From Zoogloea sp. (GTDB lineage Bacteria; Pseudomonadota; Gammaproteobacteria; Burkholderiales; Rhodocyclaceae): 39,090 nt of DNA. Positions within the stretch are counted from its first letter, which is position 1. Each line of letters starts with the position of its first letter. Below are positions 30,458 through 38,627 of the stretch, one piece after another. A program made the translations under genes and the position numbers. The notes beneath the pieces were generated by a model. The model made no database searches. It saw only the letters and a list, made by a program, of their open reading frames with translations, and had not been told where the DNA came from. Location: positions 1 to 39,090 of the forward strand of contig NZ_JAFLDT010000037.1 of NCBI RefSeq assembly GCF_017302315.1, in the 5' to 3' direction.

Positions 30458-31330
30458 TTGACCGCCTCGCACGCCACCACCGCCGCGCCCCACACCACGC
30501 ACTACTACGTGCCGCAGCCCAGCCTGTATCCGATCCTCCTGTCGGCGGGCATGTTCCTGCTGGCACTGGGTTTCATCCTGCTGATGAACAAGTTCGCCCC
30601 CGGCCCGTGGGTCATGGGAACCGGAGCAGCGGTGATCATCTTCGTGCTGTTCAAGTGGTTCGGCGCAGTGATCGCCGAGAACCAGCGCGGTGACTACACC
30701 GACTGGGAGGACAAGTCCTTTCGCCAGGGCATGGTGTGGTTCATCGGCTCGGAGGTGATGTTCTTTGCCGCCTTCTTCGGCGCCCTGTTCTATTGCCGGG
30801 TCATCTCGGTGCCGGCCCTGGCCGGCATGGACCCGGCTTTCACCCTGTACGAGGGCTTCACCGCCGCCTGGCCGACCTCCGGCCCCAAGGGCGCCAGCTT
30901 CACCCCGATGGGTGCCTGGGGCGTACCGGCCATCAACACCGCCCTGCTGCTGACCTCCGGCGTCACCCTCACCTGGGCCCACTGGGGCCTGATGAAGGGC
31001 AAGCGCAGCCAGCTCAATCTGGGCCTGATCCTGACGGTGCTCCTCGGCGTGATCTTCCTGGGCTTCCAGGCCTGGGAATACCACCACGCCTATACCGAGC
31101 TGGGCCTGACCATGGGGGCCGGGGTGTATGGCGCCACCTTCTTCATGCTCACCGGCTTCCACGGCTTCCACGTCACCCTCGGCGCCATCATGCTGGCCGT
31201 GGTGGCGGGCCGCTGCCTGTCGGGGCATTTCGATGCCAAACGCCACTTCGCCTTTGAGGCGGTGGCCTGGTACTGGCACTTCGTGGATGTGGTGTGGCTG
31301 CTGCTGTTCGTCGTGGTGTATTGGTTGTAG
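30458..31330 (+). CDS. coxC: Cytochrome c oxidase subunit III
   Basis: A 290-residue, seven-helix subunit III. Motifs: HYYVPQPSLYPILLSAGMFL, QGMVWFIGSEVMFFAAFFGA, FQAWEYHHAYTELGL, TFFMLTGFHGFHVTLGAIML and AWYWHFVDVVWLLLFVVVYW. It stabilises subunit I. No ATG lies before residue 32, so TTG 30458 is taken, with GGGAG seven bases upstream. It ends the structural part of the operon. Confidence 0.95.
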   Translation: MTASHATTAAPHTTHYYVPQPSLYPILLSAGMFLLALGFILLMNKFAPGPWVMGTGAAVIIFVLFKWFGAVIAENQRGDYTDWEDKSFRQGMVWFIGSEVMFFAAFFGALFYCRVISVPALAGMDPAFTLYEGFTAAWPTSGPKGASFTPMGAWGVPAINTALLLTSGVTLTWAHWGLMKGKRSQLNLGLILTVLLGVIFLGFQAWEYHHAYTELGLTMGAGVYGATFFMLTGFHGFHVTLGAIMLAVVAGRCLSGHFDAKRHFAFEAVAWYWHFVDVVWLLLFVVVYWL

Positions 31331-31346
31331 GCGAGAAGCGCCGGAC

Positions 31347-31541
31347 TCACCCGGCGTAGCCACCAAGACGCCCGGCCACCAGCAGGCCGGCAAAGAGCAA
31401 GAGGGAGAGGGAGATGCGCAAGGTGAGCGCCCGCACAACCCGGTCGCCGTTGCCCTTGTCGCGATAGAGAAAGACGAGGCCCGAAAAGAGGCTGCCAATG
31501 ACCAGCAACAGCATGAATACCACCGCCAACTTGAACAGCAC
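31347..31541 (-). CDS. DUF2909 twin-helix membrane protein
   Basis: A 64-residue protein with two membrane helices (about residues 3-24 and 43-62) separated by a short loop, LYRDKGNGDRVVRALTLRIS, the pattern of DUF2909. An AAGGAG lies six bases before GTG 31541, chosen over the TTG at 31565. It runs opposite to the oxidase genes, a place where this family is commonly found in betaproteobacteria. Function unknown, probably linked to oxidase assembly. Confidence 0.8.
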   Translation of the reverse strand: MLFKLAVVFMLLLVIGSLFSGLVFLYRDKGNGDRVVRALTLRISLSLLLFAGLLVAGRLGGYAG

Positions 31542-31569
31542 AGCGCGCTCCTTCAAGGTTTTCAACCGA

Positions 31570-32304
31570 TTGTGCGCCCGCCTTCAGGCCGCCACAAGCC
31601 GCCGGCGCTTTCGTCCGTCGGTATGGGGTGGCGCACTGGCCTTCGTGCTTGCAGCCGGCTGCATCCAGCTGGGCAACTGGCAGCACGCCAAGGCCGACCG
31701 CAAGCAGGCTGCCCAGGCCCTCCTCGACCAGCGGGGCAGCGACGCGCCGGTAAGCCTCGGCGCCACCCTGGTCGACGCAGAGGCCCTGCGCTCCCGCCCG
31801 GTGGTGGTGCGCGGCCGCTTCGACACCGCCCGGCAGATCCTCCTCGACAACCGCATCCACCGGGAACAGGCCGGCTACCACGTCATCACACCCCTGCACA
31901 TCGAAGGCAGCGACATGCGCGTGCTGGTGAACCGGGGCTGGATCCCGGCCTCGGCCCTGCACAGCGACCTGCCGCAGGTGGACACCCCCACCGGCCCGGT
32001 GGCCCTGCACGGCACGGCCGTGGTGCCGGGCACCCGCTTCTTCACTCTGGGCAGCGAACCCACCGGTGAAGGCTGGCAGCCCGTGTGGCAGAACCTCGAC
32101 CTGAGCCGCTTCACCCGGCTGGCACCGTGGCCACTGCAGCCGGTGGTCCTGCAGCTGGCCCCCGATGCGCCCGCCGGCTTTGCCCGGGAGTGGCCCCGCC
32201 CCGACGAGCGCTTCGAGCGCCACCTGTCCTACGCCTGGCAGTGGTACGGCTTTGCCGCCTCGGCCGTGCTGATCTGGCTGGCCCTCGGCTGGAGGCCCCG
32301 CTGA
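31570..32304 (+). CDS. SURF1-family oxidase assembly protein
   Basis: A SURF1 protein helping heme A insertion into subunit I. Two membrane helices bracket a periplasmic domain: SVWGGALAFVLAAGCIQLGN near the start and WQWYGFAASAVLIWLALGWR at the end. Typical stretches are LGNWQHAKADRKQA, VVVRGRFDTARQILLDNRIH and VNRGWIPAS. The start is uncertain. The open frame reaches 31498, overlapping the DUF2909 gene; TTG 31570 leaves the helix intact and avoids that overlap, giving 244 residues. Confidence 0.85.
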   Translation: MCARLQAATSRRRFRPSVWGGALAFVLAAGCIQLGNWQHAKADRKQAAQALLDQRGSDAPVSLGATLVDAEALRSRPVVVRGRFDTARQILLDNRIHREQAGYHVITPLHIEGSDMRVLVNRGWIPASALHSDLPQVDTPTGPVALHGTAVVPGTRFFTLGSEPTGEGWQPVWQNLDLSRFTRLAPWPLQPVVLQLAPDAPAGFAREWPRPDERFERHLSYAWQWYGFAASAVLIWLALGWRPR

Positions 32305-32855
32305 TGCGCGGAAACCGCACCCTGGCGCTGGTCCTCGGCCTGCTCCTGCTGCCTTTTGTCGTGGCCGCAAGCCTCTACGCAGTGGGCTGGCATCCGGACA
32401 GTGCGGGCAACCATGGCGAACTTCTATCCCCCCCGCGTGACCTGCCGCCCCTGGTCGATGCCAGGGGTGCCCCTCTGGTCCGCAGCGCCGCCCCCCACTG
32501 GCGCCTCGTGATAGCCGGCGCCGGCCCCTGTGACGACGCCTGCCGCAAGTGGATCGTCCTGACCCGCCAGGTGCATGTGGCGCTCTACAAGCAGATGTCA
32601 CGGGTGGAGCGCACCTGGCTCACCGACCAGGCCAACCCCAATGACGCCGCCCTCCTCACCCTTCAGCCCGACCTGCACACCGCCGTCGCCGCCGATGCAG
32701 CCTCCCGCGCCGCCTTCGACCTGGAAAGCGGCGGACACCGGGTGTACGTGGTCGACCCCGAGGACAGGATCATCCTGCGCTACGCCTCCGATGCCGACCC
32801 CCGCGGCATCCTGAAGGACATGGAACGCCTGCTGCGCTATGCGTGGGCAGGCTGA
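32304..32855 (+). CDS. Membrane-anchored protein with SCO-like CxxxC, in oxidase assembly block
   Basis: A 183-residue protein with one N-terminal helix (TLALVLGLLLLPFVVAASLY) and a periplasmic domain resembling the thioredoxin/SCO fold: WRLVIAGAGPCDDACRKWIV carries a Cys-x3-Cys, as in the CPDVC of SCO proteins, and the C-terminal part VYVVDPEDRIILRYASDADP resembles the end of that fold. The His ligand of SCO is not obvious. Its ATG shares one base with the SURF1 stop, so the two are coupled. Likely involved in copper or thiol handling for the oxidase; no defined function. Confidence 0.8.
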   Translation: MRGNRTLALVLGLLLLPFVVAASLYAVGWHPDSAGNHGELLSPPRDLPPLVDARGAPLVRSAAPHWRLVIAGAGPCDDACRKWIVLTRQVHVALYKQMSRVERTWLTDQANPNDAALLTLQPDLHTAVAADAASRAAFDLESGGHRVYVVDPEDRIILRYASDADPRGILKDMERLLRYAWAG

Positions 32856-32889
32856 CACGACGCACCGCCCCATTCCCCGGAGACCCCTG

Positions 32890-33789
32890 ATGCCGACGCT
32901 CCTTCCCAGCACCACCGCCCCCACTCCCCTCGGCCTGCGTCTGGCGGCCTTTGCCACCCAGTGCAAACCGCGGGTCAACAGCCTGATCGTGTTCACCGCC
33001 ATGATCGGCATGTTCCTCGCCGTTCCGGGCTGGCCGCCTGCCAGGCTGATGCTGGCCGCCACCGTGGGCATCGCCCTGGTGGCCGGCGCGGCGGCGGCCA
33101 TCAACTGCCTGGTCGAACGCACCATTGACGCCCGCATGGCCCGCACCCGCGGCCGGGCCCTGCCCCTGGGCCTGATCACCCCCGCCGAAACCCTCACCCT
33201 GGCCTGCCTCACCGGCGGCGCCGGCCTGTGGCTGCTGCACGTGGCGGTGAACCCCCTGACCATGTGGCTGACCCTGGCCACCTTCATGGGCTACGCCATC
33301 GTCTATACCCTGATCCTCAAGCCCGCCACGCCCATGAACATCGTCATCGGCGGCGCCTCCGGCGCCATGCCGCCGGTGCTCGGCTGGGCCGCCATGACCG
33401 ACTCCATCGGCCTGCCGGCGCTCGCCCTGTTCCTCATCATCTTCCTGTGGACTCCGCCGCACTTCTGGGCCCTGGCCTGCTACCGGCGGGAGGAATACGC
33501 CCGCGCCGGCCTGCCCATGCTGCCGGTGAGCCACGGGGTGCCGCTGACCTGCCTGCACATCCTGCTGTACACGGTGCTGCTGGCCGCTGTCTCCTACCTG
33601 CCCTGCACGCTGGGCCTGTCCGGGGCGACCTACGCCGCGCTGGTCAGCCTGCTCAACCTCGGCTACCTGCGGGAGGCCTGGATACTCTGGCGCAACTACT
33701 CGGACGACCGCGCCCGCCATGCCTTCCGCTACTCGCTGATCTACCTCACCGGCCTGTTCGCAGCCCTGTTCCTGGACCGGCTGGCATGA
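32890..33789 (+). CDS. ctaB: Protoheme IX farnesyltransferase (heme O synthase, CtaB/Cox10)
   Basis: A 299-residue UbiA-family membrane prenyltransferase that adds a farnesyl group to heme B, making heme O for the oxidase. The family signature is CKPRVNSLIVFTAMIGM, then AAAINCLVERTIDARMARTR (the Asn/Asp-rich metal-diphosphate motif) and FLWTPPHFWALACYRREEYA in the second conserved region. ATG 32890 has a GGAGA site; the upstream frame from 32839 overlaps the previous gene. Confidence 0.95.
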   Translation: MPTLLPSTTAPTPLGLRLAAFATQCKPRVNSLIVFTAMIGMFLAVPGWPPARLMLAATVGIALVAGAAAAINCLVERTIDARMARTRGRALPLGLITPAETLTLACLTGGAGLWLLHVAVNPLTMWLTLATFMGYAIVYTLILKPATPMNIVIGGASGAMPPVLGWAAMTDSIGLPALALFLIIFLWTPPHFWALACYRREEYARAGLPMLPVSHGVPLTCLHILLYTVLLAAVSYLPCTLGLSGATYAALVSLLNLGYLREAWILWRNYSDDRARHAFRYSLIYLTGLFAALFLDRLA

Positions 33790-34892
33790 AAAGGCGCGCC
33801 AGCCACACCGCGGGGCTGCGCCGCGCCGAAACCTGGCAACCCGAGACCTGCTCACCGGTGGGCCCGGCCTACCGCAGGCTGGCTACAATCGCCCTGCTGC
33901 TCGCACTGGTGGTGGTGTCCCTCGGTGCCTACGTGCGCCTCTCCGATGCCGGCCTGGGCTGTCCGGACTGGCCGGGCTGCTACGGCAAGCTGGTGGGCGT
34001 GCCCGAACAGGCCCACGAGCTCGCCCACGCCGAGGCCCGCTTCGGCCAGTCCGTCGAAGCCCCCAAGGCCTGGAAGGAGATGATCCATCGCTACGCCGCG
34101 GGTACCCTGGGCCTGTGCATCCTCGCCCTCACCGCCATCGCCTGGCGCCATCGGGTCCGGCGTCGGCCGTGGCTGGAACTGGCCCTGCTGGGGGTGGTGA
34201 CCGGCCAGGCCCTGCTCGGCATGCTCACCGTTACCCGCCTGCTCAAGCCCGTGATCGTCACCAGCCACCTGCTCGGCGGCATGAGCACCCTCGCCCTGCT
34301 CGCCCTGATCGTGCTGCGCGAAGGCCGCAGCCCCCGACCGACAGCCTTCCCAACCGGATTGAAAGTCCTCGCTATCCTGGCCACGGCAAGCGTGCTGACG
34401 CAGATCGCTCTCGGCGGCTGGGTCAGCAGCAACTACGCCGCGACCATTTGCGCCGACTTTCCCACCTGCCAGGGCAGCTTCCGACCCGAAACAGACTTCC
34501 ACCACGCCTTCACCCTGGACCGCGAACTCGGCAACACGGCCAGCGGCGAGCTTCTCCCGGCCGCCGCCCTCACCGCCATCCACTGGACCCACCGACTGTT
34601 CGCCGGCGTCGTGCTGGGCATCGTCGGGGCGTTCAGCCTCTGCCTGCTACGCCGGCACGAGGGCCGCAGGCACGGACTGGCGTTGCTCGCCACCCTCGCC
34701 CTGCAGATCTCCCTGGGCATCGCCAATGTGCTGTTGCAACTGCCCCTGCCGCTCGCGGTGGCCCACAACACCGGCGCCGCGCTGCTGCTGTGCGCCGTAC
34801 TGGCGGCGACCTGGAAGGTCCTGAATGGCGAAAAAGCCCGCCATCCCTATGCGATGGCGGGCTTTCCTCGACGTTTCCAGGCGATCCGTTAA
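33786..34892 (+). CDS. ctaA: Heme A synthase (CtaA/Cox15)
   Basis: A 368-residue, eight-helix membrane enzyme oxidising the heme O methyl group to give heme A. Motifs: VSLGAYVRLSDAGLGCPDWP, EMIHRYAAGTLG (heme His), VTSHLLGGMSTLALLAL, LGGWVSSNYAATICADFPTC, HWTHRLFAGVVLG and VAHNTGAALLL. ATG 33786 overlaps the ctaB stop by four bases (ATGA). The last 22 codons, EKARHPYAMAGFPRRFQAIR, run through a terminator hairpin at 34831-34865, which is unusual. Confidence 0.95.
   Translation: MKRRASHTAGLRRAETWQPETCSPVGPAYRRLATIALLLALVVVSLGAYVRLSDAGLGCPDWPGCYGKLVGVPEQAHELAHAEARFGQSVEAPKAWKEMIHRYAAGTLGLCILALTAIAWRHRVRRRPWLELALLGVVTGQALLGMLTVTRLLKPVIVTSHLLGGMSTLALLALIVLREGRSPRPTAFPTGLKVLAILATASVLTQIALGGWVSSNYAATICADFPTCQGSFRPETDFHHAFTLDRELGNTASGELLPAAALTAIHWTHRLFAGVVLGIVGAFSLCLLRRHEGRRHGLALLATLALQISLGIANVLLQLPLPLAVAHNTGAALLLCAVLAATWKVLNGEKARHPYAMAGFPRRFQAIR
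34831..34865 (-). terminator. Terminator for mpl encoded inside the end of ctaA
   Basis: A perfect 13-base stem, AAAGCCCGCCATC / GATGGCGGGCTTT, with a seven-base loop. On the minus strand it ends in TTTTT, so it should stop mpl transcripts (stop at 34941). On the plus strand only three Ts follow. It lies within the ctaA coding sequence. Confidence 0.8.
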
Positions 34893-34940
34893 GCAATCCC
34901 GGCAGCGGATGCCGGCTCCGCACTCTCTCGGGTGGCCTGC

Positions 34941-36287
34941 TCAGCCCGACAGGGCCTCGAGCAACTTGCCGTGGATCCCGCCAAAACCACCGTTGCTCAT
35001 GACCAGGATGCGATCACCCTCCCGCGCCTCGGCAACGATCGCCCTGACCAGCACGTCCAGATCGTCCTCGACCACGGTCTTCCCGGCTATCGGTGCGAGC
35101 GCCTCGCGGGCATCCCAGCCCAGGTTGGCGGCATAGCAGAAGACCTTGTCGGCCTGGGCCAGGCTGGCCGGCAGCTGGTCCTTCATCACACCCAGCTTCA
35201 TGGTGTTGGAGCGCGGCTCCAGCACGGCCAGGATGCGCGCCTCGCCCACCTGCCGGCGCAGACCTTCGACGGTCAGCGTAATGGCCGTGGGGTGATGGGC
35301 GAAATCATCGTAAACCGCCACCCCGCGCACGGTGCCGCGCAGTTCCAGGCGACGCTTGACCCCCTCGAAGCGGGTCAGGGCATCCAGCCCTACTTCCGGC
35401 GTCACGCCCACATGGCGGGCGGCGGCGATGGCCGCCAGGGCGTTGGCCCGGTTGTGCCGCCCCGACAAGGGCAGGCGCTTGCGGCCGATCTCCCGGCCCT
35501 GGTGACGGACCACCACCTCGTCCTCGGCACTTCCCTCGGCTATCGACCAGCCGGCTGCATCGTTGAACCACTCCAGCTCGGACCAGCACCCCCGCTCGAT
35601 GACCTGCGGCAAGGTCTCCTCGGCGGCATTCGCGACGATCCGCCCGGAGCGGGGAATGGTCCGCACCAGATGATGGAACTGTGTCTGGATCGCCGCGAGA
35701 TCGGCAAAGATGTCCGCATGATCGAATTCCAGATTGTTCAGGATGGCGGTCCGTGGGCGGTAATGGACGAACTTGGAGCGCTTGTCGCAGAAGGCGGTGT
35801 CGTACTCGTCCGCCTCGATCACGAAGAAAGGCGACTCGGTCAGGCGGGCCGACACACCGAAGTTCTTGGGCACCCCACCCACCAGAAAACCCGGGTTGAG
35901 CCCGGCATCCTCGAGAATCCAGGCCAGCAGCGAGGTGGTCGTGGTCTTGCCATGCGTGCCGGCCACGGCGAGCACCCAGCGCCCCTGCAGCACGTTCTCG
36001 GCCAGCCACTGGGGGCCGGAGACATAGGGCAGGCCCTGGTCGAGGATCGTCTCGAGCAGCGGATTGCCGCGGGAGATCGCATTGCCCACCACAAAGACGT
36101 CCGGCTTCAGGCCCAGCTGCTCCACACCATAGCCTTCCACCAGACCGATCCCCTGCTCCTCCAGCTGGGTGCTCATAGGCGGGTAGACGTTGGCGTCGCA
36201 CCCCGTCACCTTGTGGCCGGCCGCCCGGGCCAGCAGGGCGATGCCCCCCATGAAGGTGCCGCAGATACCAAGAATGTGAATATGCAT
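34941..36287 (-). CDS. mpl: UDP-N-acetylmuramate:tripeptide ligase Mpl
   Basis: Mpl recycles the murein tripeptide by joining it to UDP-MurNAc with ATP. The 448-residue product shows MHIHILGICGTFMGGIALLA (nucleotide-binding N-terminus), the ATP-binding AVAGTHGKTTTTSLLAWILE, ADEYDTAFCDKRSKFVHY, LNNLEFDHADIF, GRHNRANALAAIAA and DDFAHHPTAITLTVEGLRRQ. These separate Mpl from MurC. ATG 36287 has a weak ribosome site. Convergent with ctaA and divergent from the next gene. Confidence 0.96.
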   Translation of the reverse strand: MHIHILGICGTFMGGIALLARAAGHKVTGCDANVYPPMSTQLEEQGIGLVEGYGVEQLGLKPDVFVVGNAISRGNPLLETILDQGLPYVSGPQWLAENVLQGRWVLAVAGTHGKTTTTSLLAWILEDAGLNPGFLVGGVPKNFGVSARLTESPFFVIEADEYDTAFCDKRSKFVHYRPRTAILNNLEFDHADIFADLAAIQTQFHHLVRTIPRSGRIVANAAEETLPQVIERGCWSELEWFNDAAGWSIAEGSAEDEVVVRHQGREIGRKRLPLSGRHNRANALAAIAAARHVGVTPEVGLDALTRFEGVKRRLELRGTVRGVAVYDDFAHHPTAITLTVEGLRRQVGEARILAVLEPRSNTMKLGVMKDQLPASLAQADKVFCYAANLGWDAREALAPIAGKTVVEDDLDVLVRAIVAEAREGDRILVMSNGGFGGIHGKLLEALSG

Positions 36288-36369
36288 AGTCGGGAAGGCG
36301 GAAACAGTGCCGCAATAGTCGTGTGTAGAATGGAAGGCATTCTAATCGAACGGGGAGCTCCGACCTTCC

Positions 36370-37002
36370 ATGCCGCGCCCTGCCGTTCCGCACCGCAGCA
36401 ACCTGCGCCGCGAGATCGCCGCCCTGGCGGCCCGCATGATCGCCGAAGACGGCGTCACCGACTACGGCTTCGCCAAACGCAAGGCCGCCCGCCAGCTCGG
36501 CGCCATCAACGCCGACGAACTGCCCAACAATGCCGAGATCGAAGCGGAAGTCCGCACCTACCTCGCCGTCTTTCAGGACGAAGAACATCTCGAGCGCCAG
36601 TTCGCCCTGCGCGTGGCCGCCCTGGAGGTGATGCGCGAGCTCGAACCCTTCCGCCCCTACCTCACCGGTGCGGTACTGGAAGGCACGGCCGGCCGCTACT
36701 CCGAGGTGGAGATCGACCTCTTCCCGGAGAGCGCCAAGGAGGTGGAGATCTTCTTCCTCAACCACGACGTGGCCTACGAGCACCGGGAGCCGCGGCGCAA
36801 CCAGCCGGACGGCCCGGAGGCCATCCTGGTCTTCGACTGGGGCGACATCCCGATCCGCCTGCGCATCTACTCACCCGACCTGGAGCGCCTCAACCGGCGG
36901 GGCAGTCATGGCGCCCGGCAGATGGAACGCGCTCGCCTTTCCGTCGTCGAAGCCCTCGTCAACGACAGCACACCCAGCATCACCGCCGGCATCCAGCCAT
37001 GA
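36370..37002 (+). CDS. Conserved nucleotidyltransferase-like protein
   Basis: A 210-residue soluble protein, largely helical in the first third (SNLRREIAALAARMIAEDGV, then TDYGFAKRKAARQLG) with an acidic middle, EVEIDLFPESAKEVEIFFLN, and FDWGDIPIRLRIYSPDLERL. I recognise it as a conserved betaproteobacterial protein found beside mpl and tlpA-like genes, often described as nucleotidyltransferase, but see no complete catalytic GS-x10-DxD. ATG 36370; GGGGAG lies about 12 bases before. Its stop overlaps the next start. Confidence 0.75.
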   Translation: MPRPAVPHRSNLRREIAALAARMIAEDGVTDYGFAKRKAARQLGAINADELPNNAEIEAEVRTYLAVFQDEEHLERQFALRVAALEVMRELEPFRPYLTGAVLEGTAGRYSEVEIDLFPESAKEVEIFFLNHDVAYEHREPRRNQPDGPEAILVFDWGDIPIRLRIYSPDLERLNRRGSHGARQMERARLSVVEALVNDSTPSITAGIQP

Positions 37003-37550
37003 AATTCACCACCCGCATCCTCCCCGCCCTGATCATCGCCGTGCTGGCCACCGCGGCGGGCCTGTATTCATCCCGCCACAATCTGAGCGCCCCGGCCCAG
37101 TCGGCCGACGCCGCCCCTTCAGGCGCGGTCGGCAAGCTGCTGGCCCTCGAACTGCCCGACGCCACCGGCAAGAACCAGCCCCTGTCCCAGTGGAAAGGCC
37201 AGGTCCTGGTGGTGAACTTCTGGGCGACCTGGTGCCCGCCCTGCCGGAAGGAAATGCCGGCCTTTTCGGCCATCAGCCAGAAATACGCGGACAAAGGCGT
37301 CCAGTTTGTCGGCATCAGCATTGATACGGACGAAAACGTGCGCAAATTCCAGGCTGCCACCCCGGTCGCCTACCCCCTGGTCGTCGCTCCGCCCAGCGTG
37401 GTGAGCCTGTCCGAAGAGCTGGGCAACCACTCCCAGGCCCTGCCCTTCACCCTGATCATCGATCGGCGCGGCGCAGTCGGGCTGGTCAAGGTCGGCACCT
37501 TGTCCGAGCAGGAACTCGAGCGCAAACTCGCCGAACTCAGCCGCTCGTAA
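36999..37550 (+). CDS. TlpA-like thiol:disulfide oxidoreductase
   Basis: A 183-residue membrane-anchored periplasmic thioredoxin. The N-terminal helix (MKFTTRILPALIIAVLATAA) is followed by the TlpA/ResA domain with VVNFWATWCPPCRKEMPAFS (active-site CPPC), GVQFVGISIDTDENVRKF and LPFTLIIDRRGAVGLVKVG, containing the cis-Pro. It should reduce disulfides in extracytoplasmic proteins such as cytochromes c or CuA sites. The ATG overlaps the preceding stop (ATGA). Confidence 0.92.
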   Translation: MKFTTRILPALIIAVLATAAGLYSSRHNLSAPAQSADAAPSGAVGKLLALELPDATGKNQPLSQWKGQVLVVNFWATWCPPCRKEMPAFSAISQKYADKGVQFVGISIDTDENVRKFQAATPVAYPLVVAPPSVVSLSEELGNHSQALPFTLIIDRRGAVGLVKVGTLSEQELERKLAELSRS

Positions 37551-37643
37551 GCCACGCATTCACCGCCAGGCGATGGACAAATTGCGCCAATCTGCGGCAA
37601 ACTTGCACTCATGACGCGGAAAAATCGCACACCTGAAGCCAGC

Positions 37644-38105
37644 ATGGACGACCTGCAACAAGCCCGCATCCTCGTTCTGCACGGCCCCAATCTCAACCTC
37701 CTCGGCCGCCGTGAACCCGGCATCTACGGCCTGACCACCCTCGCCGACATCCATGCGGCGATGGAGAGTCGCGCCAAGGTCGATGGCGTGCTGCTGGAGT
37801 CGTTCCAGAGCAATCATGAGGGTGAATTGATCGACCGGGTCCAGGCCGCCGGCACCGAAGGCGTCGACTTCATCATCATCAACCCGGCTGCCTACACGCA
37901 CACCAGCGTGGGGATCCGGGATGCCCTGTCGGGTGTCGACATCCCGTTCGTCGAAGTGCACCTGTCCAACATCCACGCCCGCGAGCCATTCCGGCATCAC
38001 TCCTACTTTTCCGACAAGGCCGTCGGAGTGATCTGCGGACTGGGTGCCCAGGGTTACCAGCTCGCCCTCGAGTTTGCCCTGTCGCGCCTGCGCTCCCGCG
38101 GCTGA
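37644..38105 (+). CDS. aroQ: Type II 3-dehydroquinate dehydratase
   Basis: AroQ dehydrates 3-dehydroquinate to 3-dehydroshikimate in the shikimate pathway. The 153-residue product shows [21 protein letters not shown] (catalytic Tyr), [32 protein letters not shown] and [20 protein letters not shown] (catalytic His). The frame opens at ATG 37611, but ATG 37644 gives the usual N-terminus about ten residues before the first strand; either may be used. Located directly before accB, a common order. Confidence 0.94.
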   Translation: MDDLQQARILVLHGPNLNLLGRREPGIYGLTTLADIHAAMESRAKVDGVLLESFQSNHEGELIDRVQAAGTEGVDFIIINPAAYTHTSVGIRDALSGVDIPFVEVHLSNIHAREPFRHHSYFSDKAVGVICGLGAQGYQLALEFALSRLRSRG

Positions 38106-38164
38106 ACCAGACACCGGCCCCCGCGTCGTCCGACGCCGGGGCACCAACAATCAAGGGGAATACA

Positions 38165-38617
38165 ATGGATCTTCGCAAGCTCAAGAAATTGATCGACCTG
38201 GTCCAGGAATCCGGCATCTCCGAGCTGGAAGTCACTGAAGGCGAGGAAAAAGTCCGCATCGCCAAGCACGTCTCGGGCCCGGCCCCCGTCAATTACGTCG
38301 CCCAGATGCCGGCTGCCGCACCTGCCGCCGTCGCGGCACCGACCACCGCCGCTGCCGCCCCCGCCGAGCCGGCACTGCCGGACGGCCATGTCGTCAAGTC
38401 GCCGATGGTCGGCACCTTCTACCGGGCCAGCGCCCCGGGCGCCAAGCCCCTGGCCGAGGTCGGCCAGAGCGTCAATGCCGGCGACGTGCTGTGCATCATC
38501 GAAGCCATGAAGCTGATGAACGAGATCGAAGCCGACGCCTCCGGCACCATCAAGGCCATCCTCCTCGAGAACGGCGAGCCCGTGGAGTTCGGCGAACCCC
38601 TCTTCATCATCGGCTAA
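38165..38617 (+). CDS. accB: Biotin carboxyl carrier protein of acetyl-CoA carboxylase
   Basis: A 150-residue BCCP. The N-terminal half starts [20 protein letters not shown]; an Ala/Pro-rich linker (about residues 48-72) leads to the biotinyl domain with [15 protein letters not shown] and the biotin site EAMKLMNE (Lys at about residue 117). AAGGGGA lies before ATG 38165. It carries CO2 from biotin carboxylase, encoded next, to the carboxyltransferase, making malonyl-CoA for fatty acid synthesis. Confidence 0.98.
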   Translation: MDLRKLKKLIDLVQESGISELEVTEGEEKVRIAKHVSGPAPVNYVAQMPAAAPAAVAAPTTAAAAPAEPALPDGHVVKSPMVGTFYRASAPGAKPLAEVGQSVNAGDVLCIIEAMKLMNEIEADASGTIKAILLENGEPVEFGEPLFIIG

Positions 38618-38627
38618 GCCCATGGCC

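Noticed and set aside
34932-37550. A single 872-codon plus-strand frame ending in the TlpA-like protein
   Set aside because: Its first two thirds are antisense to mpl and out of frame with the gene at 36370; only the last 184 codons, from ATG 36999, are real.
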